Below, piece by piece: positions 1 to 8,128 of a stretch of DNA of 36,799 bases. Both the position numbers and the translations under genes were made by a program. Numbering within the stretch: the first letter of the stretch is position 1; each line of letters begins with the position of its first letter. The DNA lies in contig JAGWSG010000119.1 of the NCBI GenBank assembly GCA_028876335.1, forward strand, positions 1 through 36,799. Reading direction: 5' to 3'. Under the pieces are notes generated by a model, which was not told where the DNA came from, did not search any database, and saw only the letters and a list, made by a program, of their open reading frames with translations. Origin of the DNA: Acidobacteriota bacterium (GTDB lineage Bacteria; Acidobacteriota; Terriglobia; Terriglobales; Acidobacteriaceae).

Positions 1-63
1 AACGCGCCGGCCGATCTTGAGCAAATTACAGCTCTGGTCTGCTGTGCATCCGGGTTAAGCTAG
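1..63 (+). CDS. Possible 3' end of an upstream gene (partial)
   Basis: Frame 1 is open from the window edge to a TAG at 61-63 and reads plausibly as a protein C-terminus (contains ADLEQITALV). It ends 10 nt before the ATG of the ABC ATPase, so it could be the preceding gene of the same operon. Too short to assign a family, and it may be a chance open frame. Confidence 0.25.
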   Translation, partial: NAPADLEQITALVCCASGLS

Positions 64-73
64 TCGTACGCGC

Positions 74-904
74 ATGAGTGAGCCACTGCATCGATCGGAT
101 TTTCCGCATGTTGTTTCACCGCCAACTCCGCTTGAAGAGGGCATCGCGGCTCCACCGCCCAAGATTTCGTTTAATCATGTCTCGATCACACTCAATGACC
201 GGCCGATTCTGAAGGATGTGAGTTTCCAGGTCAATCGGGGGCAGACGCTCTGCATTCTGGGACGAAGCGGTGTTGGCAAGTCAGTTACGCTGCGCATTCT
301 GATGGGGTTTCTCCGCCCGGAGGTGGGCTCGATCAGTGTGGATGGAACGGAAATCAATCTGCTGAATGAAGATGCCATGAATGAAATGCGCCAGCATATC
401 ACCATGGTTTTTCAGAATGGCGCACTCTTCGATTCGCTTACAGTGTTTGAGAATGTGGCGTTCCCTCTGCGTGAGCGGGGCAGTTTAGACGACGAACAGA
501 TTGCGCAAATTGTGAATCCGCTTCTTGAAATGGTTGGCGCGGAGGATGTGCGTAACGATCTTCCGGCGAGCCTCTCTACGGGACGCCGCCGCGCAGTGGC
601 CATGGCGCGCGCGCTGGCTTCACAACCGGAAATCGTGCTTTACGACGAACCTACAACGATGGTCGATCCGCTCATCGCACGGCGGCTGGGCGACCTGATT
701 CAGCGATTGAAGAGCCAGTTGGGTTTTACATCGATTGTGGTTACACACGACATGCGGTTCGCCGAACGGCTTGCGGATCTGGTTCTGTTTCTGCACGAGG
801 GGAGGGCAGCCTATTTTGGCCCACTTCGCGGTTTTTTGGACTCGCGGGTTGAGGAGATCAGGCGATTCCTGGAGTATGACGCCTACGTGATACCGGTCAC
901 GTAG
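74..904 (+). CDS. ABC transporter ATP-binding protein, MlaF/Mkl-like
   Basis: 276-aa nucleotide-binding subunit of an ABC transporter. Walker A is GRSGVGKS (about residue 63), the Q-loop region reads FQNGALFDSLTVFENV, the signature is LSTGRRR, Walker B is IVLYDEPT and the H-loop is VVTHD. The GALFDSLTV-ENV-FPLRE stretch is characteristic of the MlaF/Mkl branch, which in Gram-negative bacteria powers phospholipid or lipophile movement between inner and outer membrane together with the permease MlaE and the MCE-domain protein MlaD. Neither partner lies downstream; they may be upstream of the window. The first about 30 residues are Pro-rich and precede the fold. No strong ribosome-binding site precedes the ATG. 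The signature has T for the usual G at its third position (LSTG instead of LSGG). The family is certain; the substrate is inferred. Confidence 0.9.
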   Translation: MSEPLHRSDFPHVVSPPTPLEEGIAAPPPKISFNHVSITLNDRPILKDVSFQVNRGQTLCILGRSGVGKSVTLRILMGFLRPEVGSISVDGTEINLLNEDAMNEMRQHITMVFQNGALFDSLTVFENVAFPLRERGSLDDEQIAQIVNPLLEMVGAEDVRNDLPASLSTGRRRAVAMARALASQPEIVLYDEPTTMVDPLIARRLGDLIQRLKSQLGFTSIVVTHDMRFAERLADLVLFLHEGRAAYFGPLRGFLDSRVEEIRRFLEYDAYVIPVT

Positions 905-1476
905 GGAGGTCAAAAAAAATTTCGCGCGTAACGCGATTCCCCGTACTATGTCTATATCACAGGTGTCAGAGTAGTAAATGGACTTCCGTAGCTTTTCCAT
1001 TGCTTCTCAACCTGTCGTCGCGCAATTCTGAAGGGAAGTTGTAAAGAAATATGTCCTTCTATCAGTGAATTGCATAAAAACTGTTCCTTTGCTTTTTTAA
1101 TTTTCGAGCAGCTTCCTGTGACTGGTTTCATTGAGTGGTTTCCATCAAGACGCTCTCTCGATCCATTCAATTGGTTGATTTCAAGTTGACCAAAGCGAGC
1201 AAACGTCGAAGGGAGGAATCAGCAGAGGTTCAAGTTAAGCGTAATTGCTGATAAACGTCCGTCGAATTTGAACATAGGACGATAGGGCCAGATCGGTAGC
1301 TTTTAGCTAATTCATCGTGGGTTGCAAATTCTCACCGCGCTGCTTCTCTCCCATTGTGTGCCGGCTTTAAGGCGGGTGATTTTCTGAGACCTGTAGTTTC
1401 GGCACGTTCTCAGCATTTTTACGGTTATTGGCCTCATTTCGGTTTGCACCTCCGCAATGAACACAGGAGGTTTGCC
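905..1476. other. Gene-free, AT-richer gap of about 570 bp
   Basis: No convincing coding frame on either strand; short minus-strand frames at 620-1170 run through the ABC gene end and carry no recognisable motif. The stretch is visibly richer in A/T than its neighbours (for example T-runs at 1086-1105). A direct repeat TTCAAGTT-A occurs at about 1180 and 1230. A weak dyad (CTGAGA 1384-1389 / TCTCAG 1408-1413) followed by five T lies about 65 bp before the sugar transferase start and could be part of a structured leader. Probably the regulatory region of the exopolysaccharide gene that follows. Confidence 0.5.
1465..1470 (+). promoter_or_regulatory. Strong Shine-Dalgarno fixing the sugar transferase start
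   Basis: AGGAGG ends 9 nt before ATG 1480 (6 nt before GTG 1477). It supports a start at 1477/1480 rather than the longer frame opening at 1354 or the ATG at 1501. Confidence 0.7.
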
Positions 1477-1479
1477 GTG

Positions 1480-3003
1480 ATGCTGACTCAGGTGGTACGT
1501 ATGGCAACATCCAATTTCTGGGAACGAGCAACTGCTGTCAATGTGGAAGAGTTGCAGGCAAGTTCCGGGAATGCGCGTTCAAGAGGCTCGCAACAGTCCA
1601 CGCAATTGGGCATGTTGCTCGATGCTCTGACCGTTTTGTGCTCTGTGATGATTGCCATCCTCTACAGGTTCAGGATTTCACCTGTGGAGGGATTGCGCTC
1701 CCTGATTGACGGCAGCTTGATCCATGGCCGCTCATTGGGAGTGTTGCTGGCGCTGTTTTGTGTCTTTACTCTTGCTCTCATCGTGATCAGCCGCAGGCAC
1801 AACCTGTACAAACCTACCCGGCTGCCAAATTTTCTGCTGGAGCAAAGGCTCAGCGTGCAGCATGTCTGAATGCGGGGCTGCTGCCGGCCGGGACGTTATA
1901 CCTGATTCGAGCCGAAGATATTTCGCGCACCGTCGTTTTGCTCACGGTTTTTTCTGGTGACGGTTGGCGTGTGCGCCCGAAGGCTGGTGAGCCGTTATTT
2001 TCTTTACCGGCGCTTTGAGCGCGGACTGGATACGCGCAACGCACTGATTGTGGGTACCGGAGACGAGGCGCATGCGCTGCGTCAGCATCTGGATCGCATT
2101 CGCCACCAGGGCTACACTTTTAAGGAGTTTGTTGCAGCACCTGGCGCAGTGGCCCAAACGGAGGCGGATGTTCTGGGATCGTTCGATACGCTCTTCGATC
2201 AGGCGCGCAAGCATTTTATCGACGAGATCTTTTTTACAGCGCCATGCGAGCGCGAACTGATCCACAAGGTCTTTCAGCATGCGCAGGCGTATGGCGTAGA
2301 TCTGCGTGTAGTTCCTGATTTATACGACGGCATTGCATGGCCGACGCCGATTGAATATGTGGGACAATTTCCCACGATTCCACTGCATCGCGGGCATGTG
2401 CCGGAAGTCGCGCTGCTGCTGAAACGCGGCTTCGATATTGTGTTCTCGCTGTTCACGATCATTCTACTGAGCCCGGTTCTGCTGCTCATCTCGCTGGCCA
2501 TCCGGCTCGATTCAAATGGTCCGGTCTTTTATCTTTCAGAGCGCATCGGCAAGAAAGGGCGCGTCTTCCGCTGTATCAAGTTCCGCACCATGGTGCAAGA
2601 TGCGGAGAGCCGCCGCGAGGAAGTTGCTCATCTGAATGAGCGCGACGGGGTGCCGTTCAAGGCGCTTAACGATCCGCGCATTACGCGCGTGGACCGAATA
2701 TTGCGCAAGTATTCGCTGGATGAACTGCCTCAGTTCTTCAACGTGTTGCTCGGGCAGATGAGCGTGGTTGGGCCGCGTCCGCCGATTGCTTCTGAAGTGC
2801 GCGAGTACAAGCTGGACCAGCTGCGCCGTCTGGATGTGACGCCGGGCGTAACAGGTCTGTGGCAGGTACAGGGACGCCGCGACCCTTCGTTCGACAGCTA
2901 TGTGTCACTGGACGTTACCTATATTGAGAGCTGGAGTATCTGGCTGGACTTCAAAATCATAATCCGAACCTTTGGCGTGGTGCTTTCCGGAACGGGCACG
3001 TAA
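1480..3003 (+). pseudogene. Polyprenyl-phosphate sugar-1-phosphate transferase (WcaJ/PssY type), double frameshift
   Basis: Initiating enzyme type of exopolysaccharide synthesis: transfers a sugar-1-phosphate from a nucleotide sugar to undecaprenyl phosphate at the inner membrane. The N-terminal part (1480-1860) has two membrane segments; a second segment (1860-1952) in another frame continues the expected hydrophobic helices; the third (1954-3003) holds a Rossmann-like region (VGTGDEAHAL), a membrane hairpin after KRGFDIVFSL, and the catalytic bacterial sugar transferase domain with KFRTM, SLDELPQFFNVL and SVVGPRPP. Frame moves 1 to 3 to 1. One G appears missing near 1860/1861 (immediate stop TGA at 1867) and one T appears extra in the T6 run at 1948-1953. 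Restoring both gives about 507 aa, normal for the family. Either a recently inactivated gene or two sequencing errors. A GTG at 1957 could in principle start the catalytic half alone. Confidence 0.85.
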
Positions 3004-3095
3004 GGAAGGCGCGCGAGAGGACGTTTGCATGGCCGGCGTTGGAGCGTGCCTGCGGACGGATTCTTGAATGGCGCCTGCTCCATTAAACTGATTGT

Positions 3096-4739
3096 GTGAA
3101 GATTGCGCTCGCCCAGATTGACCCAACCGTTGGTGATTTCACCGGCAACCTGGAAAAGATACTTGCTGCTGCAACGAAAGCAGCAGCCGGTGGCGCGCGG
3201 CTTACAGTCTTCTCCGAGCTTGCGCTGTGCGGCTATCCACCTGCCGATTTTCTGGAGAAGCCGGCATTCCTTGCGCGTTGCCGTTCCGCTCTGGATGAGC
3301 TTTCCGCAGCGACCAAGGATCTGACCACCGCTATTCTGATCGGCACCGCGTTGCCTGCGCCGGCCGGTTCAGGCAAGCCCGCAGTAAATGCCGCGGTATT
3401 GCTGGATGGTGGACAGGTTCTGCTGGAGCAACACAAACGCCTGCTGCCTTTCTACGATGTCTTTGACGAGCAGCGCTACTTTCGCCGCGCGGAGTCGCAG
3501 AAGGTGGTGGAACTGGATGGACTTCGGGTTGCCATCTCGATTTGCGAAGACGCATGGAACGATAAGCAATTCTGGAAGCATCCGCTCTATTCGATTGATC
3601 CGATGGAAGAACTGATGCGGCAGGTGCCCGCCATCCACCTGAATATTTCGGCTTCGCCCTTCTGGCATGGCAAACCCGACGTGCGGCGGCAGATGCTTTC
3701 CGCTATTGCGCGACGCGATGGGATTCCTGTGGTGATGGTGAACCAGGTGGGTGGCAATGACAGCCTCATCTTCGACGGCTCTTCCGTTGCGGTGAATGCC
3801 AGAGGTGAACTGGTGGCGCAGGCTGCATCGTTCGCTGACGATCTTGTTCTTGTCGATCCTTTCAATGCAGCACCGATTGCCGCACCATCTGAAGACGAAA
3901 ATGAGGCCGCATTTAAGGCGCTGGTGCTGGGAACGCGTGACTATGTGCGGAAGTGCGGATTCAGCAAAGTGCTCATCGGGCTTTCTGGCGGCATTGATTC
4001 AGCACTTGTGGCGGCGATTGCAACCGAGGCGCTTGGGCCTGAAAACGTGCTTTCCGTGGGTATGCCCAGCCCTTACTCATCGCAGGGATCTGTGGATGAC
4101 AGCCGTCGCCTGGCAGAGAATCTTGGCATTCGATTTGAGACCATTGGCATCAGCGAGATTTTCGCGGGTTTTAATCACGCGCTGGCGCCACTTTTTGCCG
4201 GGCGAGCCGAAGACCTTACAGAAGAGAATATTCAGCCGCGCATTCGAGGCACGCTGCTGATGGCGCTGTCGAACAAATTCAACGCACTGGTGCTGACCAC
4301 GGGGAACAAGTCAGAGATGGCAGTGGGGTACTGCACATTGTACGGCGATATGGTGGGCGCATTGGCGGTGATTGGCGACTTAATGAAGACGCGCGTCTAC
4401 TCCGTCTGCCGCTGGCTCAATCGCGAGAGGGAAGTGATTCCTTCGGCGATTCTGGACAAACCGCCTTCGGCTGAGTTGAGGCCGGGGCAGATGGATACGG
4501 ATTCATTGCCGCCCTACGATGTGCTGGATCCGATTGTGGAGGCCTATGTGGAGCGCTACGAGCCGCCTGCGCGGATAGCGCAGGAACACGGATTTGACCT
4601 CTCGCTCGTCAAACAAGTGGTGCGTCTGATTGAGCGCTCCGAATACAAGCGACAACAGGCAGCGCCAGTTCTGAAATTAACCGCCAAATCCTTTGGATTG
4701 GGGCGGAGGTTTCCCATTGCAGTCAAAGTGCAGGTTTAA
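3096..4739 (+). CDS. nadE: Glutamine-dependent NAD(+) synthetase
   Basis: 547 aa. Catalyses the last step of NAD synthesis: ATP-dependent amidation of nicotinic acid adenine dinucleotide, using ammonia released from glutamine. The N-terminal carbon-nitrogen hydrolase domain has the Glu-Lys-Cys triad (E41 in VFSELAL, K114 in QHKRLLP, about C150 in ISICEDAW). The C-terminal synthetase domain starts near residue 270 and has the pyrophosphatase loop LSGGIDSALV at about 295. Length matches the two-domain bacterial form. GTG at 3096 gives the canonical start MKIALAQIDPTVGD, and no better upstream start exists. It stands about 90 nt after the sugar transferase and 45 nt before an exported DsbA-like gene. 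Confidence 0.97.
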   Translation: MKIALAQIDPTVGDFTGNLEKILAAATKAAAGGARLTVFSELALCGYPPADFLEKPAFLARCRSALDELSAATKDLTTAILIGTALPAPAGSGKPAVNAAVLLDGGQVLLEQHKRLLPFYDVFDEQRYFRRAESQKVVELDGLRVAISICEDAWNDKQFWKHPLYSIDPMEELMRQVPAIHLNISASPFWHGKPDVRRQMLSAIARRDGIPVVMVNQVGGNDSLIFDGSSVAVNARGELVAQAASFADDLVLVDPFNAAPIAAPSEDENEAAFKALVLGTRDYVRKCGFSKVLIGLSGGIDSALVAAIATEALGPENVLSVGMPSPYSSQGSVDDSRRLAENLGIRFETIGISEIFAGFNHALAPLFAGRAEDLTEENIQPRIRGTLLMALSNKFNALVLTTGNKSEMAVGYCTLYGDMVGALAVIGDLMKTRVYSVCRWLNREREVIPSAILDKPPSAELRPGQMDTDSLPPYDVLDPIVEAYVERYEPPARIAQEHGFDLSLVKQVVRLIERSEYKRQQAAPVLKLTAKSFGLGRRFPIAVKVQV

Positions 4740-4784
4740 GCTAGTACTAAACGGTTCTTTCCATCCATCCAAGGAGATTGCAGC

Positions 4785-5810
4785 TTGATTCGTCCGTCGG
4801 TTTTTGTTGCCAGCGTTGCTGCGCTGGCTGCCCTTTCGTTTACCACGCCGCGCGTTGTCGCCCAAGAGTCCGCTCCACCCTCCGCGCCCGCACATGAGGT
4901 TCCTCCAGCACCGCAGCAAGCAGAGCCAGCGGCGCCCGCGCCCACAACAGCACCTGTCTTTCCCACGCCGGACCCGAAGAACTTCACAGCGTCATCGCCC
5001 ACTGTGGACACCGTCAACCAGTTTCTGCAGGCAAGCTGGGGATATGACCCAAACCGCATGTGGCAGGTGCAGGCAATTCTGGCCACTCCTGCTGAAGGCG
5101 TGAGCAAGGTTGTGATTTTTGTGGGAGATAAGACTGGCAAGCAGAAGCCCGCCGTGGTTCAGTTCATTACGCTTCCGGATGGCAAGTACATTGTTGCCGG
5201 CAATGATGTGCTTCCCTTCGGCGCGCATCCATTTGAGGCTGTACGCGCCAAGTTGCAGGCGCAGGCAGATGGACCTTATCGCGGCTCGGCGGAAAAGAAT
5301 CTGGAGCTGGTGGAGTTCGCCGACTTTGAATGTCCGCATTGCAAGGAAGTGCAGGCCAATATGGATAAGCTGGCCGTGGACTTTCCCAATGCACGTATCG
5401 TGTTCCAGAATTATCCTCTTGAGCGCATCCATCCGCAGGCGCAGCGTGCCGCCGAATACGGCGTGTGCGTTGACAAGCTTGGCGGCAGCACAGCATTCTT
5501 CCAGTTCGCCTCAGCGGTATTTGAGGGGCAGGAAGGGCTGGCAACGTATGACGGGGCAACGCTCACTCTGAACAGCGCCGTGACCAAAGCAGGTTTGACA
5601 CCTGCCAAGGTGGAAGCATGCGTTGCGGATCCTGCCACGAAGGCGAAGGTTGAGGCATCGGTCAAGCTGGCTCAGTCACTGGGCATTATCGAGACGCCGA
5701 CATTGATGGTGAACGGCCGTCAGCTTCCAATTGGCGGTACGGACTACGCCACGATCAAGAAGGTGGTGGAATACCAGGAGAAGCTGGACGGAGTGCCTCC
5801 GAGCAAGTAG
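4785..5810 (+). CDS. Exported DsbA-family thioredoxin-fold protein
   Basis: 341 aa. Residues 1-26 form a signal peptide (positive start, hydrophobic core, VVAQ cleavage region), followed by an Ala/Pro/Gln-rich linker to about residue 60 and an N-terminal domain of about 100 residues of unknown role. The C-terminal DsbA-like domain has a CPHC redox motif (FADFECPHCKEV) and the cis-proline loop (ETPTLMVNG). It probably oxidises or isomerises disulfides, or acts as a redox chaperone, in the periplasm. The TTG start at 4785 is chosen because AAGGAG sits 8 nt upstream and it yields a complete signal peptide. The CPHC pair is the active-site sequence of classical DsbA. Transcription ends at the hairpin 5834-5869. 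Confidence 0.85.
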   Translation: MIRPSVFVASVAALAALSFTTPRVVAQESAPPSAPAHEVPPAPQQAEPAAPAPTTAPVFPTPDPKNFTASSPTVDTVNQFLQASWGYDPNRMWQVQAILATPAEGVSKVVIFVGDKTGKQKPAVVQFITLPDGKYIVAGNDVLPFGAHPFEAVRAKLQAQADGPYRGSAEKNLELVEFADFECPHCKEVQANMDKLAVDFPNARIVFQNYPLERIHPQAQRAAEYGVCVDKLGGSTAFFQFASAVFEGQEGLATYDGATLTLNSAVTKAGLTPAKVEACVADPATKAKVEASVKLAQSLGIIETPTLMVNGRQLPIGGTDYATIKKVVEYQEKLDGVPPSK

Positions 5811-5833
5811 GGAACTGCAATTGATTGGGAACA

Positions 5834-5869
5834 CAAAGAAGCCTTCGGCGATTGCCGAAGGCTTCTTTG
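5834..5869. terminator. Bidirectional intrinsic terminator
   Basis: A perfect 16-bp inverted repeat (5834-5849 and 5854-5869) around a GATT loop. The core GCCTTCGGC/GCCGAAGGC is GC-rich and flanked by AAAG/CTTT, so each strand ends in a short U-rich arm. It lies 24 nt after the DsbA-like gene and 24 nt past the stop of the opposing ArsR operon, and so serves both. Confidence 0.88.
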
Positions 5870-5892
5870 ATTGCGAGAAAGAGAATATCGTC

Positions 5893-6252
5893 CTAATCGT
5901 GCGTTGCGTTCTTCACAAGTCTGGCTATCTTTATTTCTTCTGCATCATCGAGGCCGGTGACGGCAAAGGCGGTGGGCCACATCTTTCCGTCATCCAGGCG
6001 GGCCTCATGCATGAATCCTAAAGTTGCGTAGCGCGTCTTGAATTTGGCGGCGCTTTGGAAAAAGCAGACGATTTTTCCGTCGCGCGCATAGGCGGGCATC
6101 CCATACCAGAGTTTGGGTTCCAGTTCAGGCGCTGTAGCCTTCACGATTGCGTGCAGTCGCTCACCGATTGAGCGATCAGTGCCGGTCATTTTGGCAAGAG
6201 CGGCCAAGACATTCGCCTCGCCGTTGGATTTTTTGGTTGTCTTCTTCGCCAT
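5893..6252 (-). CDS. DUF1801 family protein (YdhG-like)
   Basis: 119 aa, cytosolic. After a Lys-rich start (MAKKTTKKS) it shows the DUF1801 core with [18 protein letters not shown] and a following K-rich strand. The family has a small alpha/beta fold; some members are described as iron-chaperone-like, but the role is not settled. The ATG at 6252 is preferred over the longer open frame (to 6378) because GAGGG lies just upstream and the extension overlaps the DoxX-like gene with no family similarity. Last gene of the ArsR operon, 26 nt after the DoxX-like gene. SRPBCC and DUF1801 proteins often travel with ArsR regulators, so co-regulation is likely. Confidence 0.8.
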   Translation of the reverse strand: MAKKTTKKSNGEANVLAALAKMTGTDRSIGERLHAIVKATAPELEPKLWYGMPAYARDGKIVCFFQSAAKFKTRYATLGFMHEARLDDGKMWPTAFAVTGLDDAEEIKIARLVKNATHD

Positions 6253-6278
6253 GCTGAAGCCCTCGTGATTGTGAGATC

Positions 6279-6677
6279 TCAGACCAGCTGGACTACTGTG
6301 GAGCGCGCGGCCTCTAATTTGCGCCAGAAGAAATAGGATGCAGCCCAAAGGACAGCGGTCCCGACGGCCCAGCTCCACGCAGCAGGACCGTCACCGACGG
6401 ATATATGCGCGATCACCGCTGAAACGAGAGTGATTGCAAAGCCTGCGTGGGCCCATTCCTTAATGCGCGCGGGCGTAATGGGAAGAAGGAGAGCAATGAT
6501 GCCGGCGAACTTTGCCCACGATAGCTCCACGCGGAAATATGTGGGGAAGCCCATGTGCGCGAATGCCTGCGCGACCTGCGGGAGTTTCAGTTGCGCATAG
6601 GCGGTGAATCCAATTTGAAAACAGAACAGGGCTGTCGTAATCCAGAAGCCGGCAACAATTACTTTGGATCCTTTCAC
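6279..6677 (-). CDS. DoxX-like small membrane protein
   Basis: 132 aa with four hydrophobic segments (about residues 6-24, 46-66, 72-90, 96-115), matching the four-helix DoxX-like fold. GTG 6677 is taken as the start: it overlaps the stop of the upstream SRPBCC gene by four bases (GTGA), has GGAGG 7-8 nt upstream, and places the first helix directly after the start. A longer frame from 6728 would overlap that gene by more than 50 nt. DoxX-like proteins beside ArsR/SRPBCC genes are common in soil bacteria. The biochemical role is unknown. Confidence 0.82.
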   Translation of the reverse strand: MKGSKVIVAGFWITTALFCFQIGFTAYAQLKLPQVAQAFAHMGFPTYFRVELSWAKFAGIIALLLPITPARIKEWAHAGFAITLVSAVIAHISVGDGPAAWSWAVGTAVLWAASYFFWRKLEAARSTVVQLV

Positions 6678-7102
6678 AGATCGCCTCCGTCGAGCAGTCG
6701 CTCCAGTCCGTTCATGAAGTTGTTCCATCCATACTTTGCGCCGCCGTAAGCTTGCTGCTGGTCTGAGCGGAAGCCGGATTGTTCCATCTTCAAGTGCGTG
6801 CCGGTACCAGTTTCAGTGAGCGTGAGTATTACCACAGAGTTGAGGCCAAGCGCACACCAGGTGTAGGAGAGCTGCTTCATCGGTTCGACTACCAGAACCT
6901 CGCATTCAATCACGCCATCCCACTGCGGCATGGGATCAAGACGGAACTGAAATTTACGACCCACTTCAGGCGCGAAGTTGTTTTTGATGAGCCATTGCGC
7001 CAGGAGCTGGCTTTCGGTCAGCGCTCGCCAGACCTTTGCGGGCGGGTGGGGGAAGTCCCGCTCGACGATAACACTTCGTGTTTGCTGTTCTGCTTCGCTC
7101 AT
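6674..7102 (-). CDS. SRPBCC/AHSA1-domain protein
   Basis: 142 aa. An N-terminal beta-strand with RSVIVERDFPHPPAKVWRALT, followed by LAQWL and later GWNNFMNGLERLL, is the signature of the AHSA1 (activator of Hsp90 ATPase homologue) branch of the SRPBCC superfamily. These fold around a hydrophobic ligand cavity, and stand-alone bacterial members probably bind small hydrophobic molecules. The ATG overlaps the ArsR stop by four bases (ATGA), and its own stop overlaps the next start in the same way, so three genes are translationally coupled. The ligand is unknown. Confidence 0.88.
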   Translation of the reverse strand: MSEAEQQTRSVIVERDFPHPPAKVWRALTESQLLAQWLIKNNFAPEVGRKFQFRLDPMPQWDGVIECEVLVVEPMKQLSYTWCALGLNSVVILTLTETGTGTHLKMEQSGFRSDQQQAYGGAKYGWNNFMNGLERLLDGGDL

Positions 7103-7425
7103 CCGTCCATCCTTTCCAGAAGGCCTTCCAGCCGTTCGAATCGTTCGCGCCAGAAGGCGCCATATTGCTCAAGCCAATTGACCATGGGGGCTAGTGCATC
7201 GGCGTCCGCGCGATAGTGTGTCTCCCGGCCTTCGCGGCGGTGACGCACGAGCCGGGCACGCTTAAGGACGGTCAGGTGCTTTGATACCGCGGGCTGCGAC
7301 ACGCCTGCGTGCCGGGTGAGCGAGTGTACGGTCTGCTCGCCGCGCCGCGAAAGATTCTCAAAGATTGCCCTGCGAGTTGGGTCAGCGAGTGCGCGAAATA
7401 CGTGATTGGCTTTTGCATTTGCCAC
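7099..7425 (-). CDS. ArsR-family transcriptional repressor
   Basis: About 108 aa winged-helix regulator. Typical opening NHVFRALADPTRRAIFENL, then recognition helix region GVSQPAVSKHLTVLKRARLV and wing HRREGRETHYR. No metal-binding Cys pair of the classical ArsR type (CVC) is visible, so it belongs to the metal-independent branch that usually sits with SRPBCC genes. In-frame ATGs occur at 7443 and 7437, but both lie inside the operator-promoter (7433-7461) and upstream of the predicted transcription start. GTG 7425 is therefore preferred and would give a leaderless message. It most likely represses its own operon through the palindrome 7435-7452. Confidence 0.85.
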   Translation of the reverse strand: MANAKANHVFRALADPTRRAIFENLSRRGEQTVHSLTRHAGVSQPAVSKHLTVLKRARLVRHRREGRETHYRADADALAPMVNWLEQYGAFWRERFERLEGLLERMDG

Positions 7426-7432
7426 AGGATGA

Positions 7433-7461
7433 ACCATAACCATATGGTTATGAATTGTCAA
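7433..7461 (-). promoter_or_regulatory. ArsR-operon promoter with embedded palindromic operator
   Basis: On the minus strand: perfect -35 TTGACA (7461-7456), 17-nt spacer, -10 TATGGT (7438-7433). A perfect 18-bp palindrome CATAACCATATGGTTATG (7435-7452) fills the spacer and overlaps the -10, an ideal place for a repressor dimer to block RNA polymerase. Predicted transcription start is about 7427-7425, coinciding with the GTG codon. Confidence 0.75.
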
Positions 7462-7561
7462 GAGCGAAGTTCGACGACAATGAATGGCGTGCGGAACGGG
7501 CACGCTTCAGGATGAATGAACGATGCTGCGAAATTGCTCTCATCAAAGGAATCTGAGGGAA

Positions 7562-7621
7562 ATGATTGCCGAGGGTTTCACCGAGGATGCGCACCGCGCT
7601 ATTCTGGACAGCGCTTGGTAA
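7562..7621 (+). other. Possible 19-codon leader ORF
   Basis: An ATG preceded by GAGGGA opens a 19-codon frame ending in TAA at 7619-7621, 27 nt before the oxidoreductase start. It could be a leader peptide or the remnant of a gene end. There is no similarity evidence and it may be chance. Confidence 0.2.
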
Positions 7622-7648
7622 CCTGCCTGGTTGCCTGCGGAGAATGCG

Positions 7649-8128
7649 ATGAGTGAATTTGTCCTGCACGTGAATGGCGGCCAATTCCACGTGAATGCTC
7701 CCGCCGATGAGAGCCTGCTTTGGGTCCTGCGCAATCGGCTCAATCTGACAGGTACAAAGTACGGTTGTGGAGAAGGGCAGTGCGGCGCATGCACAGTGTT
7801 GCTGAATGGAGAGGCTGTGCACTCCTGCCAGATTTCGGTGGGGACGGCTGCACCTGCCGACATTGTGACGATTGAAGGGCTGGAGGAGAACGGCAAGCTA
7901 AGCGCCGTGCAGCAGGCCTTTGTGAATGAGGGTGCGATGCAATGCGGCTATTGCACGTCGGGCATGGTTGTGCGAGCGACGGCACTGCTGAAGGACAATC
8001 CGCAGCCGAGCCATGAAGCGATTCTCACCGCAATGAATGGCAATATCTGCCGGTGTGGCACGTATCCACGGATTCTGGCGGCGATTGAACGAGCGGCGGG
8101 AAGCTTACATGAGGGAGGTGGGCAATGA
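7649..8128 (+). CDS. (2Fe-2S) subunit of a molybdenum hydroxylase (isoquinoline 1-oxidoreductase alpha type)
   Basis: 159 aa. Two [2Fe-2S] clusters: plant-type ligands C40, C45, C48, C60 (CGEGQCGACTV) and the helical second cluster C99, C102, C134, C136 (CGYC...CRC). It passes electrons from the molybdenum centre of the partner subunit. The order and size fit IorA of isoquinoline 1-oxidoreductase and the small subunits of the xanthine oxidase family. ATG 7649 has GGAG 6 nt upstream. It has no signal peptide, as expected if it is carried through the Tat system by its partner. The stop overlaps the next ATG by four bases (ATGA), so the subunits are made in step. Confidence 0.93.
   Translation: MSEFVLHVNGGQFHVNAPADESLLWVLRNRLNLTGTKYGCGEGQCGACTVLLNGEAVHSCQISVGTAAPADIVTIEGLEENGKLSAVQQAFVNEGAMQCGYCTSGMVVRATALLKDNPQPSHEAILTAMNGNICRCGTYPRILAAIERAAGSLHEGGGQ

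Noticed and set aside
1948..1953. Programmed frameshifting at the T6 run
   Set aside because: A single programmed shift there would not rescue the gene, because the first shift near 1860 already runs into a stop at 1867; two shifts would be needed. Error or mutation is simpler.
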